Below are positions 9,550-17,868 of a stretch of DNA of 64,000 bases, one piece after another. The DNA comes from JAYTUJ01 sp043744615 (GTDB lineage Bacteria > Patescibacteriota > Minisyncoccia > Phycocordibacterales > CAIRYW01). Where the stretch lies: assembly GCA_043744615.1 (NCBI GenBank), contig JAYTUJ010000030.1, forward strand, positions 4,400 through 68,399, in the 5' to 3' direction. Each line of letters opens with the position of its first letter. The first letter of the stretch is position 1. A program made the translations under genes and the position numbers. Below the pieces are notes generated by a model. That model did not search any database and was not told the DNA's origin. It saw only the letters and a program-made list of their open reading frames with translations.

Positions 9550-9555
9550 AGTATA
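9550..9555 (-). promoter_or_regulatory. -10 box of rsmA
   Basis: TATACT on the minus strand lies 9 bases before the rsmA ATG, so the leader would be two or three bases at most. Confidence 0.45.
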
Positions 9556-9564
9556 ATCGCAATA

Positions 9565-11496
9565 TTAAAAATCAATAAATATTGCTTTTACACCTGTTGG
9601 TTTTTGTTCGTGTTCAATAAGATCTTCCTCGATATCAAATATAAATTCTGAAGGAACGTTTACTTGTTGCGTTCCAAATATTGTTCGTAGTTGTGCATAT
9701 GTAAGAAAAACTTTTTTTCGTGCACGAGTGATTGCAACATAAAATAATCTTCGTTCCTCTTCTGCTTCCTCTTTTGTTATTTCATTTTTATCTAATCGTG
9801 TATGTGGAAACAAACCGTCTTCGAGACCGGTTATAAAAACATAATCAAATTCTAATCCTTTCGACGCATGAACTGTCATAAGCTTTGTTCCAACAGATTT
9901 TTCATCCAAAGAATCTTGATCACTCACAAGCATTGCGTCATCAATAAATTTCATGATTCCATCACCAAGTGGCATTGCGTCGTATCGAGCAGCAAGTGTT
10001 ACGAGTTCTCGGACGTTTTCTAATCGTTCTAACTCTTCAGAATCTCCTTGTTTTAACATTGTCTCTATTCCCGATTCAAAAAGTGCAAGTTTTAAAACAT
10101 CAGAAGGCGTTTTTTTGTAAGCCGCATCTCGGATACGAGCTAAAATGTTTCGGTATTGCAAAACTTTATCTCTAACGGCTCCAGTAAGTTCATTTTCTTT
10201 TCCTTCAAGAACTTTTAACATGGTTACTTTTCCAATTCCTCGAACCGGCGTATTGATTGTCCTTTTTATATCTCCAAGCGCATCTTCGTTAAGTGCGGCA
10301 CGAAGATATGAAATAATATCTTTTACTTCTTTTCGTTCAAAATATTTTGTACCAATCAGATCGTATTTAAGTTCACGTCGCAAAAAAGCATCTTCGATTA
10401 CTCGTGATTGAAAGTTTGCTCGATATAATACCGCGACTTGTTCCGGTTTTATACCTTTATCAGTAAGTTCTTTTGTTGTTCGAGCAATAAAATTCGCTTC
10501 TTCGTTTTCGTCTGGCGCAGCGAATACACTGATTTGCTCGCCTTCTTCATTTTTAGTAAATAGATTTTTCTTTTTTCTAATAACGTTTTTATCAATGACC
10601 GAATTTGCTGCTTGAAGAATTTTTTGAGTTGACCGATAATTTTCTTCAAGCAAAATAACGGTTGCCTCGGGATAATCTTTTTCAAAATCTAAAATATTCT
10701 TAATATCTGCACCTCGCCAACTATAAATATTTTGATCAGCGTCTCCAACCACCGTAATGTTTCGATGTCCTTCTGCTAATGTGTTTGCAATTACGTACTG
10801 TACTCGGTTCGTATCTTGATATTCATCAATATGAATATACTGCCATTTTTCTTGGTATTTTTTTCGAACCTCGGGAATATTTTTAAGCAAAAATGCAGTC
10901 TTATAAATTAGATCATCAAAGTCTAATCCCTTCTCTTTTTTCAAAATAGATTCATATTCTTTCCATACTTCAGCAACAATTGAACCAAAATACTCATCTC
11001 CTTGTTTTATTTCATATTCTTCTTGGCTTACATAGGCTCCTTTTTCTTTAGAAATAATCCCAAGTATTTTATTAGGTTCATATTGTTTTGGATCGTACCC
11101 TTTTTTTTCAAGAGCCTCTTTTACTGCTTTTTTTGAATCACTTCGGTCGTAGATACTAAAATTAGCAGGTACCCCAATCACATGACCGTCATGCCGTAAT
11201 ATATTTACACCAAGACTGTGGAAGGTTGATAAAAAAGGTTTTTCTTCAAAAGTCATCGGTACATTTAGGCTCGGATCTTCATTGATTAACTTAAAAACTC
11301 GTTCCTGCATTTCTTTTGCAGCTTTGTTTGTGAAGGTAATAGCTAGAATCTTTTTTGGGTCAACTCCTTTTTTAATAAGATTTAATATTCGATGGGTTAC
11401 CGTATTAGTTTTTCCTGCCCCCGCTCCTGCAATAATAAGAAGAGGGCCTTCTTTGTGTTCAACCGCTTTAAATTGTTCCGGATTAAGGTGCTTCAT
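9565..11496 (-). CDS. UvrD/PcrA-type superfamily 1 DNA helicase
   Basis: The product has 643 residues. It opens LNPEQFKAVEH (Q motif), then Walker A GAGAGKTNTV (about 21-30), motif Ia AITFTNKAAKEM, Walker B IHIDEYQDTN, motif III VGDADQNIYSWRGA, motif IV LEENYRST, motif V VHASKGLEFDYVFI and motif VI RRLFYVAITRARK. This is a 3'-to-5' helicase for excision repair, replication restart or removal of RecA filaments. It is somewhat shorter than the usual 700-750 residues, missing mainly the C-terminal tail. I leave the symbol empty because UvrD and PcrA cannot be told apart here. Confidence 0.93.
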   Translation of the reverse strand: MKHLNPEQFKAVEHKEGPLLIIAGAGAGKTNTVTHRILNLIKKGVDPKKILAITFTNKAAKEMQERVFKLINEDPSLNVPMTFEEKPFLSTFHSLGVNILRHDGHVIGVPANFSIYDRSDSKKAVKEALEKKGYDPKQYEPNKILGIISKEKGAYVSQEEYEIKQGDEYFGSIVAEVWKEYESILKKEKGLDFDDLIYKTAFLLKNIPEVRKKYQEKWQYIHIDEYQDTNRVQYVIANTLAEGHRNITVVGDADQNIYSWRGADIKNILDFEKDYPEATVILLEENYRSTQKILQAANSVIDKNVIRKKKNLFTKNEEGEQISVFAAPDENEEANFIARTTKELTDKGIKPEQVAVLYRANFQSRVIEDAFLRRELKYDLIGTKYFERKEVKDIISYLRAALNEDALGDIKRTINTPVRGIGKVTMLKVLEGKENELTGAVRDKVLQYRNILARIRDAAYKKTPSDVLKLALFESGIETMLKQGDSEELERLENVRELVTLAARYDAMPLGDGIMKFIDDAMLVSDQDSLDEKSVGTKLMTVHASKGLEFDYVFITGLEDGLFPHTRLDKNEITKEEAEEERRLFYVAITRARKKVFLTYAQLRTIFGTQQVNVPSEFIFDIEEDLIEHEQKPTGVKAIFIDF

Positions 11497-11503
11497 TTGA
11501 GCT

Positions 11504-11512
11504 ACTATAACA
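11504..11512 (-). promoter_or_regulatory. Extended -10 box of the UvrD-type helicase gene
   Basis: TGTTATAGT on the minus strand ends 7 bases before the ATG at 11496, implying a leaderless mRNA. Confidence 0.5.
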
Positions 11513-11566
11513 TAAAATAGTAATTCTTGACGTTATTCATTTATCCCCTTCTAAACATAATAACCT

Positions 11567-11594
11567 TTGACTTTCTATACCATACCTATATCAT
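11567..11594 (+). promoter_or_regulatory. Candidate sigma-70 promoter of the LysM/M23 peptidase gene
   Basis: TTGACT (11567-11572) and TATCAT (11589-11594) are separated by 16 bases. The transcript would begin near 11602, well before the first ATG at 11755, leaving a leader that holds the stem-loop at 11629-11650. Confidence 0.4.
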
Positions 11595-11628
11595 ATATAT
11601 GTAGTCACACAGAACGTCACTAAACACT

Positions 11629-11650
11629 AAATGGCTTAACAGAGCCATTT
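11629..11650 (+). promoter_or_regulatory. Stem-loop in the leader of the LysM/M23 gene
   Basis: AAATGGCT (11629-11636) and AGCCATTT (11643-11650) form a perfect 8-bp stem with a 6-base loop, followed by TATA. It lies between the likely promoter and the gene. It could act in attenuation or translation control; a function is not shown. Confidence 0.4.
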
Positions 11651-11754
11651 TATACCGAGACACCAGAATTAGCCTTAATTTTAAGCTTATTTTACCAAAC
11701 AAAGATAGAAGAAGCCGGTTTTATATATTTGTATGTCAATTAGGTGCCCTAGCT

Positions 11755-12786
11755 ATGGGCGCTTCAATATTTTTGTGGCCGCTAGTTACTAATGCGGGCG
11801 CCCTCTCTTTTATCAATGATCTGTTTAAAACAGACCAAGCACAAGCTCAAAAGGTTGAAGTTAAATCAGAAAGTTCACAAACAATAGATCTTCCTGAGGC
11901 TGCTATAAACCCAGATCCTAACCCTATTAAAAATACTGTCTCTCCTACTATTGTTGGAGAGGCAGCTTTTGTTGCTGAATCTGGACCCGAAGGAACATCT
12001 GCAGATATTCAAAGTAAAACAATATCAAGCGACCATATTTCAGTATATGTTGTTCATCCTTCAGATACATTGGCTCAAATAGCAAAAATGTTTAATGTTT
12101 CACCAAATACAATTCTTTGGGCCAATGATTTAACCTCTGCTAAAGACATAAAACCAGGGCAGAGTCTCGTTATTTTACCAGTATCTGGAATCAAATATTC
12201 TGTTAAAAAGGGCGATACCATAGAGTCTATTGCTAAAAAGTTTAAGGGTGACGCTCAAGATATTACTAAATTTAACGATTTTGACTCTGATCAAAAGTTA
12301 GTCATTGGGGACACTGTTATTATTCCAGATGGTGAAATGGTTGTTGTGGTTAAAAAACCTACTATTGTCGTAAAAGGTGCAGGGATGAAAATCTTTAAAG
12401 ATGACGGAAGCCTTGTAAAAACATTTTTGGCTAATACAACAGGATATTTTATGCGCCCTATTACTGGTGGGATGAGAACACAAGGTTTACACGGAAATAA
12501 CGGTGTTGACCTTGCAAGCTCGTGCGGTGCTTCTGTTATGGCTGCAGCAGGAGGAAAAGTTATTTTAAGTCGAGAAGGAGGATGGAACGGAGGCTACGGA
12601 AATTATATCGTTATCAGTCATTCAAACGGTACTCAAACTTTGTACGGACACTTGCAAGAGACAAAAGTCTCAGCCGGAGAATCAGTTGATAAGGGTGAAG
12701 TGATTGGTCTAATGGGAAGCACAGGTAATTCAACAGGCTGTCACCTTCATTGGGAAGTTCGAGGAGGACGAAACCCACTTGGCTAA
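11755..12786 (+). CDS. LysM and M23 peptidase wall hydrolase
   Basis: The product from the first ATG is 343 residues. Two LysM domains lie at about 98-142 (VVHPSDTLAQIAKMFNVSP) and 146-192 (YSVKKGDTIESIAKKFKGD). A C-terminal M23 metalloendopeptidase domain has the zinc motifs HGNNGVDLA (H and D) and HLHWEV. Such enzymes cut cross-links in the wall peptide during growth and division. The ATG chosen falls inside a hydrophobic stretch: the frame is open back to a TAG at 11602 and upstream codons encode RRSRFYIFVCQLGALA, which would complete a proper membrane anchor. No ATG, GTG or TTG exists in that extension, so the true start is uncertain. Confidence 0.88.
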   Translation: MGASIFLWPLVTNAGALSFINDLFKTDQAQAQKVEVKSESSQTIDLPEAAINPDPNPIKNTVSPTIVGEAAFVAESGPEGTSADIQSKTISSDHISVYVVHPSDTLAQIAKMFNVSPNTILWANDLTSAKDIKPGQSLVILPVSGIKYSVKKGDTIESIAKKFKGDAQDITKFNDFDSDQKLVIGDTVIIPDGEMVVVVKKPTIVVKGAGMKIFKDDGSLVKTFLANTTGYFMRPITGGMRTQGLHGNNGVDLASSCGASVMAAAGGKVILSREGGWNGGYGNYIVISHSNGTQTLYGHLQETKVSAGESVDKGEVIGLMGSTGNSTGCHLHWEVRGGRNPLG

Positions 12787-12814
12787 TAGACGAGAACTAT
12801 TTTTAAACCATTTT

Positions 12815-14296
12815 CTATTTTTTTCTAAATTGAATTGCTTCAAGCACGTGTTCTTTTTTTACTGTATCTGAAAACTCAATACAAGCAATTGTTTTTGCTA
12901 TTGAAATTATTTTTTCTCTTGACCGCATTGATATACCGAGTGACTCGATGCAATTATTTACAAGCTCAAGAGCGTCTTTTTCTATACTAATATTTTTTTT
13001 ATCAATTTTTCGCACCCGATAAATATTTTCTTGAATCACTTTATAGTTTTTTAATATCTCTGTTTCGTCCCCCACTATTTCTTCTTTGTTTTTTATTGCA
13101 GATACTTCACACCATATATCAATACGGTCTTGAATCGGCCCAGATATTTTTTTTAAATATTTTTTGATTTCAAATAGTCCACATGAACACAATTTAACAT
13201 TTGAATTAAGATACCCACATGGACAAGGATTAAGTGTAAATATAGCTATAAAATCACAAGGGAAAGATACGAGTTCTTTGTTTTTGTATATTTGGATTAC
13301 TTTTTGTTCAAGGGGTTGTCGTAAAGACTCAATAACTCTTCTATCAAATTCAGGAAATTCATCCAGAAAAAGAATTCCTTTGTGTGCAAGAGTTATTTCT
13401 CCAATCATATTATTTTTTACACCACCTATTATTTGTGCGTAAGAAGAAGTCGGATGCGGGTTTCTAAAAGGGACAGAAAAACAAATGTGTTTGTGTATCT
13501 GAGCAGCAGAGTATATACAACTAACTTCTAGTAAATCATCATCACTTAGTGCTGGTAATAAATGTTTTGCGATGTAAGCTAATGTTGTTTTTCCCGCTCC
13601 GGGTGGCCCTTGAAATGCAATATGGTGTTTGCCCGCACAAGCTATTTCAAGTGCACGCAGTGCATTTTTTTGTCCATACAATATCGGTATAGAATTTTCA
13701 TTTTTATCTTGATTGTTCGATAAAGTTTTTTCAGAAATTTTATCGAAAATTTTTTCTTTATAGACTCCCTTAAAAAAGCTAATAACGTCCTGAACTTTTT
13801 CTATATAAATTATATTTTTTGATTGTATATTTGTTTCTAAAATAGAAAGCTCAGCTTTGTTTTTTAAAGGGACAAATATAAAGGACATGTTATGCTCAAA
13901 AACTTTTTGTATCATGGGTAATATACCTGTTGCAGAAAGTACTGTTCCATCAAGTGAAAGCTCGCCAATAAATAAAGATAATTCTGTCTGTTTGTTTTTT
14001 ATTTCACCACAAGAGATAAGATATCCAACAGCAATTGCAAGATCAAACATTGAACCCTCTTTCTTTTGATCCGAAGGTGTCAGGGAGACAATTACTTTAT
14101 GATTTTTTCTTTTTGGTGTAGGGAGTTTTGAATTTTTTAAAGCAGAACAAACTCTTTCTCTTGCCTCACCCACTGCTTTGTCCGGCAATCCCACAATTGA
14201 AAAATTATATAGTCCTATTGATACGTCAACTTCAACAGTTACAACGTAACCGCTTACTCCTTGTATTTGTGCTGAAAAAACTTTAGCTACACTCAT
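12815..14296 (-). CDS. comM: YifB/ComM family Mg-chelatase-like AAA+ ATPase
   Basis: The product has 493 residues. An N-terminal ribosomal-S5-like fold domain (about 1-170; GLPDKAVGEARERV, VSLTPSDQKKEGSMFDLAIA) precedes the AAA+ core with Walker A GPPGAGKTTLA, Walker B GILFLDEFPEF and the zinc-binding CPCG/CSCG cysteines. ComM is a hexameric helicase that helps integrate incoming DNA by branch migration during transformation; the family is also called YifB. The length is normal. Together with ComEC and the pilus ATPase in this window it fits a competence function. A TACACT box lies 6 bases before the ATG. Confidence 0.9.
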   Translation of the reverse strand: MSVAKVFSAQIQGVSGYVVTVEVDVSIGLYNFSIVGLPDKAVGEARERVCSALKNSKLPTPKRKNHKVIVSLTPSDQKKEGSMFDLAIAVGYLISCGEIKNKQTELSLFIGELSLDGTVLSATGILPMIQKVFEHNMSFIFVPLKNKAELSILETNIQSKNIIYIEKVQDVISFFKGVYKEKIFDKISEKTLSNNQDKNENSIPILYGQKNALRALEIACAGKHHIAFQGPPGAGKTTLAYIAKHLLPALSDDDLLEVSCIYSAAQIHKHICFSVPFRNPHPTSSYAQIIGGVKNNMIGEITLAHKGILFLDEFPEFDRRVIESLRQPLEQKVIQIYKNKELVSFPCDFIAIFTLNPCPCGYLNSNVKLCSCGLFEIKKYLKKISGPIQDRIDIWCEVSAIKNKEEIVGDETEILKNYKVIQENIYRVRKIDKKNISIEKDALELVNNCIESLGISMRSREKIISIAKTIACIEFSDTVKKEHVLEAIQFRKK

Positions 14297-14302
14297 TTAA
14301 GA

Positions 14303-14308
14303 AGTGTA
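14303..14308 (-). promoter_or_regulatory. -10 box of comM
   Basis: TACACT on the minus strand ends 6 bases before the comM ATG at 14296. Confidence 0.45.
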
Positions 14309-14361
14309 GCTAAAGAAGTTAAAGTTTTTATTTATTTTTTATAAATTTTATTACAAGTTTC

Positions 14362-14733
14362 TTATTGTCGGTCGTTCATGTGTTCTTTGCATGTTCGAGC
14401 CGCAGGATATGCTTCAAGTCGGTCAAGCTCAATAGGTTTTCCACTTATCTCGCAGGTACCGTAAGCGCCTTCGGAGTTTATTTTTTCAAGTGCATGTTTA
14501 ACTGCGTTTAGTTCAGTTTCTAACTGACGCAAGATAGCTGTATTTTCTTCGTAAGATTCAATTTGATCTGCGACCTCGTTTCGATCAGCTGTATCAATGT
14601 CCGCCGTGCTTGTTTTTGGTTCCCAATCAGCTGAATTATTTGGATTTCTTACCCCAACAGTTGCAAGTTCTTCTTCTAATTTTTTTAATTCTAAATTTAA
14701 TTTTTCTTTAAAGTGTTGTGTATCGATGTTCAT
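14362..14733 (-). CDS. DksA/TraR family protein with altered zinc ligands
   Basis: The product is 123 residues: a long coiled-coil helix pair (about 5-90, rich in Glu, Leu and Lys), then a short C-terminal finger with YGTCEISGKPI and PAARTCKEH. In classical DksA the finger has four Cys (CxxC and CxxC). Here the second position is Ser and the fourth is His, leaving Cys-Ser-Cys-His. DksA/TraR proteins insert their coiled coil into the RNA polymerase secondary channel and modulate initiation, often with ppGpp. The acidic tip of the coiled coil cannot be judged here. A TATACT box lies 7 bases upstream. Confidence 0.75.
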   Translation of the reverse strand: MNIDTQHFKEKLNLELKKLEEELATVGVRNPNNSADWEPKTSTADIDTADRNEVADQIESYEENTAILRQLETELNAVKHALEKINSEGAYGTCEISGKPIELDRLEAYPAARTCKEHMNDRQ

Positions 14734-14740
14734 AGTATTA

Positions 14741-14746
14741 AGTATA
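14741..14746 (-). promoter_or_regulatory. -10 box of the DksA-like gene
   Basis: TATACT on the minus strand ends 7 bases before the ATG at 14733. The stop codon of the upstream gene (14754) lies just beyond, so the promoter sits in the 20-base gap. Confidence 0.45.
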
Positions 14747-14753
14747 CAATAAT

Positions 14754-15878
14754 CTACCTTTTTATTCTTTTAATTGTTAAACGATCTATAATTTCTTTTA
14801 AAGCCGTTTCGTCTGAAGTTATGACAAGTGTTTTTGAGTCAATAAAACAATAAAAGAAAATCAGATTTCCTTCTAGATTATTAAGAGAACGAATGTCTTT
14901 GTTATACATTAAACCATCTTGAAACTCAGGAACTTTATCTGCCGCTGTTGATGAAGACGCTATGTTTAATGATTTATCAGAATATAAAACATCATTTAGA
15001 TCTTGTCCTAAATATTTTTCCCACCCAAGCATTCCCGCGTAAGATAAGTCATAAGAATTTGTTTTCAACACTAAAAATTTAATTGGTCTATCAGAATAAA
15101 AATTTCCAAACTCGAATACAGAATCAAGAGATCTTGTAAGTTCAGGAGGCGTTCCTGTCTGTAACAATGAAAATAGTTGGTCTGTACTTATAAGAGACTG
15201 TCCTTTTTTGATCTCATATAATTTTATTTTTCCTTGTTCTAATTTTTCTTTATCGTCATTTATTTTTTTTACAAAAGATGCCTTATCGTCTTCGTCAGAA
15301 ACTTGAATTTCACTTATTGCATCAGAGTATAAAAAATGTTGAAATGTATTTTCTTCCGGCACCACTTGGTTTTTTTGATTATTTATATTTTGTACGTACA
15401 CAAAAAGAATTGCTCCCCCTAAAAGAATAGAAAATAAAATAATTATGAAAACTATCCACCCCATTACCCCCCAAGGTTTTTTTTGTTTTTTTACAAAAGA
15501 GTTTTCATCTTCTAGTCCAAGGCTTTTTCTTTTTTGTTGCTCAGCAATTGCAATTTTTACGGTAGATAATTGGTTTGTTTCAACTGCTTGAGCAATATCG
15601 TCTTTAAAAGTTCTAACCCTCTGAATGCTGGGGTAGTCTTTATTTTCATTATTCATTACTTCACCAAAAGATGGTTTTGTAACTCTTTTTACCTCATACC
15701 TTCGATTTAGTTTCTGAGCCTCTTGAGATTTTAAATTTTGTTGAAAGTTTTGTTCCTCAACAATAGCCTGCCCAAGTTTTTGAGGAACGTTTAAACCAGG
15801 AACGTTTAAACCTTCTTGTTTGGGTTTATTTTGTCCAAACGGTATAGAGGGGTTTTGTTTTAAACGAAAGTCATCCAT
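14754..15878 (-). CDS. Single-pass membrane protein of unknown function
   Basis: The product has 374 residues. The first 130 are polar and look cytoplasmic, with two near-identical short motifs early on (LNVPGLNVP). One strong membrane span lies at about 136-160 (WGVMGWIVFIIILFSILLGG). The following 210 residues would be extracytoplasmic and contain a compact region near the C-terminus (SYDLSYAGMLGWEKYLGQDL). I recognise no named family. It is preceded by an extended -10 box and followed by the DksA-like gene with its own promoter. Confidence 0.6.
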   Translation of the reverse strand: MDDFRLKQNPSIPFGQNKPKQEGLNVPGLNVPQKLGQAIVEEQNFQQNLKSQEAQKLNRRYEVKRVTKPSFGEVMNNENKDYPSIQRVRTFKDDIAQAVETNQLSTVKIAIAEQQKRKSLGLEDENSFVKKQKKPWGVMGWIVFIIILFSILLGGAILFVYVQNINNQKNQVVPEENTFQHFLYSDAISEIQVSDEDDKASFVKKINDDKEKLEQGKIKLYEIKKGQSLISTDQLFSLLQTGTPPELTRSLDSVFEFGNFYSDRPIKFLVLKTNSYDLSYAGMLGWEKYLGQDLNDVLYSDKSLNIASSSTAADKVPEFQDGLMYNKDIRSLNNLEGNLIFFYCFIDSKTLVITSDETALKEIIDRLTIKRIKR

Positions 15879-15885
15879 TTAAAAG

Positions 15886-15894
15886 ATTATAACA
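15886..15894 (-). promoter_or_regulatory. Extended -10 box of the membrane protein gene at 15878
   Basis: TGTTATAAT, a perfect TATAAT with TGn, ends 7 bases before the ATG at 15878. It is the clearest example of the leaderless layout in this window. Confidence 0.6.
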
Positions 15895-15910
15895 CAATCA
15901 GTGAGTCCAA

Positions 15911-16441
15911 TTAGTATTTTTTCTGTCGAGACGGTTGGTTATTTTGGCCAATTAAATATCTTTTTGGCTGTTCTGCGAGATCTAAAAAGTCATCGGCAAC
16001 TTCAATAAGTTTTGCCGAAGATGATTTTCCAAAAGAAACTACTTCCACTCGACAACCTTCATGTATTTTTAAATATTCAACAAGAGGAACAAAGTCTCCG
16101 TCCCCAGAGACAATAACCACCACATCAAGTTTTTGAGCTAGTTTAATAGCATCAATAGCTAACCCTACGTCCCAATCCCCTTTTTTTGTTCCACCTGCAA
16201 ATATTTGAAGTGGTTTTGTCATAATTTCGATACCTATTCTTTCAAGTGCTTCAAAAAACATCTTTTCTTCACCAGATTCTGTGTTTATTACATAAGCAAG
16301 TGCGCGAATAAGAATTCTTTTAGAAACAGCGTCTTCGAGAATATTTGAAAAATTAACCCTTGAATGATATAGATTTTTTGCAGAATGATAAAGGTTTTGA
16401 GTATCTATAAATACTCCAACCCTTTGATTTTTATGTTTCAT
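15911..16441 (-). CDS. NYN domain (LabA/DUF88-like) putative RNase
   Basis: The product is 176 residues. It opens with RVGVFIDTQNLYHSAK, containing the first conserved Asp of the NYN/PIN fold, and later has KGDWDVGLAIDAI and VVIVSGDGDFVPLVEYL, which supply the other acidic residues. NYN proteins are predicted metal-dependent RNases acting in RNA processing or decay. The C-terminus is short and basic. It follows rpsO on the same strand beyond the rpsO terminator. Confidence 0.8.
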   Translation of the reverse strand: MKHKNQRVGVFIDTQNLYHSAKNLYHSRVNFSNILEDAVSKRILIRALAYVINTESGEEKMFFEALERIGIEIMTKPLQIFAGGTKKGDWDVGLAIDAIKLAQKLDVVVIVSGDGDFVPLVEYLKIHEGCRVEVVSFGKSSSAKLIEVADDFLDLAEQPKRYLIGQNNQPSRQKKY

Positions 16442-16456
16442 ACGTGTGTTTAATAA

Positions 16457-16483
16457 AAAAAGTGCCTTTTTAGAGCACTTTTT
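16457..16483 (-). terminator. Rho-independent terminator after rpsO
   Basis: AAAAAGTGC (16457-16465) and GCACTTTTT (16475-16483) form a 9-bp stem. Read on the minus strand it ends in a run of T, just after the rpsO stop at 16493. Confidence 0.75.
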
Positions 16484-16492
16484 GTTTTACTA

Positions 16493-16765
16493 CTAAGCCT
16501 TTTTCTTTAATTCTAATTTTTTTGCAATAGAAGCGTATCTCTTTGGACTGTTTTTTTGTAGGTATTTCATGTGAGATTGTCTATCAGCAACCATTTGCAA
16601 TAAACCTCTTCGAGAATGGAAGTCCTTTTTGTTCTTTTTTAGATGACCACTTAATTCCTCAATTCTTTTGGTTAAAAGACCAATTTGCACCTCTGGAGAC
16701 CCAGTATCTGTGTCGTGAATTTTGGTGTTTGTGATCACCTTTACTTTCTTTGTCTTGGTTAACAT
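16493..16765 (-). CDS. rpsO: 30S ribosomal protein S15
   Basis: The product from the ATG at 16765 is 90 residues, with the S15 signatures DTGSPEVQIGLLTKRI, HLKKNKKDFHSRRGL and YLQKNSPKRY. S15 binds the three-way junction of helices 20-22 of 16S rRNA and starts assembly of the platform. An upstream ATG at 16783 would add six residues, but the family normally starts as chosen, and a TAAGAT box lies 8 bases before it. Confidence 0.95.
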   Translation of the reverse strand: MLTKTKKVKVITNTKIHDTDTGSPEVQIGLLTKRIEELSGHLKKNKKDFHSRRGLLQMVADRQSHMKYLQKNSPKRYASIAKKLELKKKA

Positions 16766-16773
16766 GTGAAGGT

Positions 16774-16782
16774 ATCTTATCA
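16774..16782 (-). promoter_or_regulatory. Extended -10 box of rpsO
   Basis: TGATAAGAT on the minus strand lies 8 bases before the ATG at 16765, supporting that start over the ATG at 16783. Confidence 0.4.
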
Positions 16783-16850
16783 CGAAACCAATTATTTTGC
16801 AATATCACTACAGAAGCAATAGAAAAGGTGCAATTTTAGCTTAAAAGAGC

Positions 16851-16856
16851 TATAAT
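16851..16856 (+). promoter_or_regulatory. -10 box of the Xer recombinase gene
   Basis: A perfect TATAAT overlaps the first ATG of the frame (16855), so translation probably starts at the next ATG, 16867, 10 bases after the box. Confidence 0.5.
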
Positions 16857-16866
16857 GTCGGAAAAT

Positions 16867-17826
16867 ATGCAGATAAAACTATCTGATTTAAAAAGGCAGT
16901 TTCTAGAATACTTAGAAATTGAAAAAGGCCGTAGTTTAAAGACAATTAGCAACTACGATCGTTATATTTCTAGCTTTTTAACACATACAAAAGAAGAAAA
17001 CCCTTCTGCTATTAGTGATAATATGCTTCGGGAATACCGAATGTCATTAAATAGAAGGGAGTCCGGTGTTATTGAGAGTGGAAGACGTGCAACCCTAAAG
17101 AAAAAGACTCAAAATTACTACTTAATCGCAATAAGAGGCTTTTTAAAGTATCTAGCAAAGATAGGTATAACATCTTTACCTGCAGAAAGGATTGAATTAG
17201 CCAAAGTTGGTGATAGATCGCTTGATTTAATGAGTAATGAAGAGTTAAAAAGGTTATTAGCTGCTCCATCTGAGTCTGATCTCAAGTCGTTGAGAGACAA
17301 GGCTATATTAGAGATGTTATTCTCAACAGGGTTACGAGTCTCCGAACTTTGCTCTTTAAATAGGGATATTGACCTCACAAAAGATGAATTATCTGTTCGA
17401 GGTAAGGGTGATAAGGTAAGAGTTGTGTTTATATCTGAAGAAGCAAAAAATATACTTCAGCTTTATCTTAAAAAAAGAGATGATATGGACGAAGCTCTAT
17501 TTGTTCATATTGCGCTAAAATCAGCCAAGTCTAAAGAAGAAGATGTTTCACGTAAAACAATTTCACGTGAAACAATGAGATTAACCAGCCGATCAATAGA
17601 AAGAATTGTAAAGTATTACGCTGTAAAAGCTGGAATATCAAAAAAAGTTACACCTCACGTCGTAAGACATAGTTTTGCTACTGATTTGCTTATAAATGGT
17701 GCAGATCTTCGCTCTGTGCAGATGATGTTGGGTCATGCAAATATATCTACAACTCAAGTTTACACACACTTTACTGATAAACAGTTAAAAGACATACATA
17801 AAAAGTTTCACGGGAAACAAAATTAA
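16867..17826 (+). CDS. Tyrosine recombinase, XerC/XerD-like
   Basis: The product is 319 residues. The N-terminal SAM-like DNA-binding domain covers about 1-95. The catalytic domain holds the family residues: Arg in STGLRVSELC, Lys in RGKGDKVRVV, HVVRHSFAT (His and Arg), a later His in MMLGHANIST, and the nucleophile Tyr in TTQVYTHF. XerC/D resolve chromosome dimers at dif, together with FtsK, which is also in this window. Between the two halves of the catalytic domain there is an atypical Lys/Glu/Arg-rich insert (VSRKTISRET) whose codons form two parS-like sites. A third such site lies in the last codons. Start 16867 is chosen because the TATAAT overlaps the ATG at 16855. Confidence 0.9.
   Translation: MQIKLSDLKRQFLEYLEIEKGRSLKTISNYDRYISSFLTHTKEENPSAISDNMLREYRMSLNRRESGVIESGRRATLKKKTQNYYLIAIRGFLKYLAKIGITSLPAERIELAKVGDRSLDLMSNEELKRLLAAPSESDLKSLRDKAILEMLFSTGLRVSELCSLNRDIDLTKDELSVRGKGDKVRVVFISEEAKNILQLYLKKRDDMDEALFVHIALKSAKSKEEDVSRKTISRETMRLTSRSIERIVKYYAVKAGISKKVTPHVVRHSFATDLLINGADLRSVQMMLGHANISTTQVYTHFTDKQLKDIHKKFHGKQN
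17544..17559 (+). other. parS-like site 1
   Basis: TGTTTCACGTAAAACA matches the ParB-binding consensus TGTTTCACGTGAAACA at 15 of 16 positions. It lies within the xer gene. Confidence 0.6.
17559..17574 (+). other. parS-like site 2
   Basis: AATTTCACGTGAAACA matches the parS consensus at 14 of 16 positions with a perfect 12-base core. It directly abuts site 1. Confidence 0.65.
17804..17819 (+). other. parS-like site 3
   Basis: AGTTTCACGGGAAACA, 14 of 16 positions, lies in the last codons of the xer gene. Confidence 0.5.
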
Positions 17827-17852
17827 GTTATAGTTAAGTAACATAAATTTAA

Positions 17853-17868
17853 TGTTACACATGAAACT
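17853..17868 (+). other. parS-like site 4
   Basis: TGTTACACATGAAACT, 13 of 16 positions, spans the start codon of the AP endonuclease gene. Confidence 0.45.
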
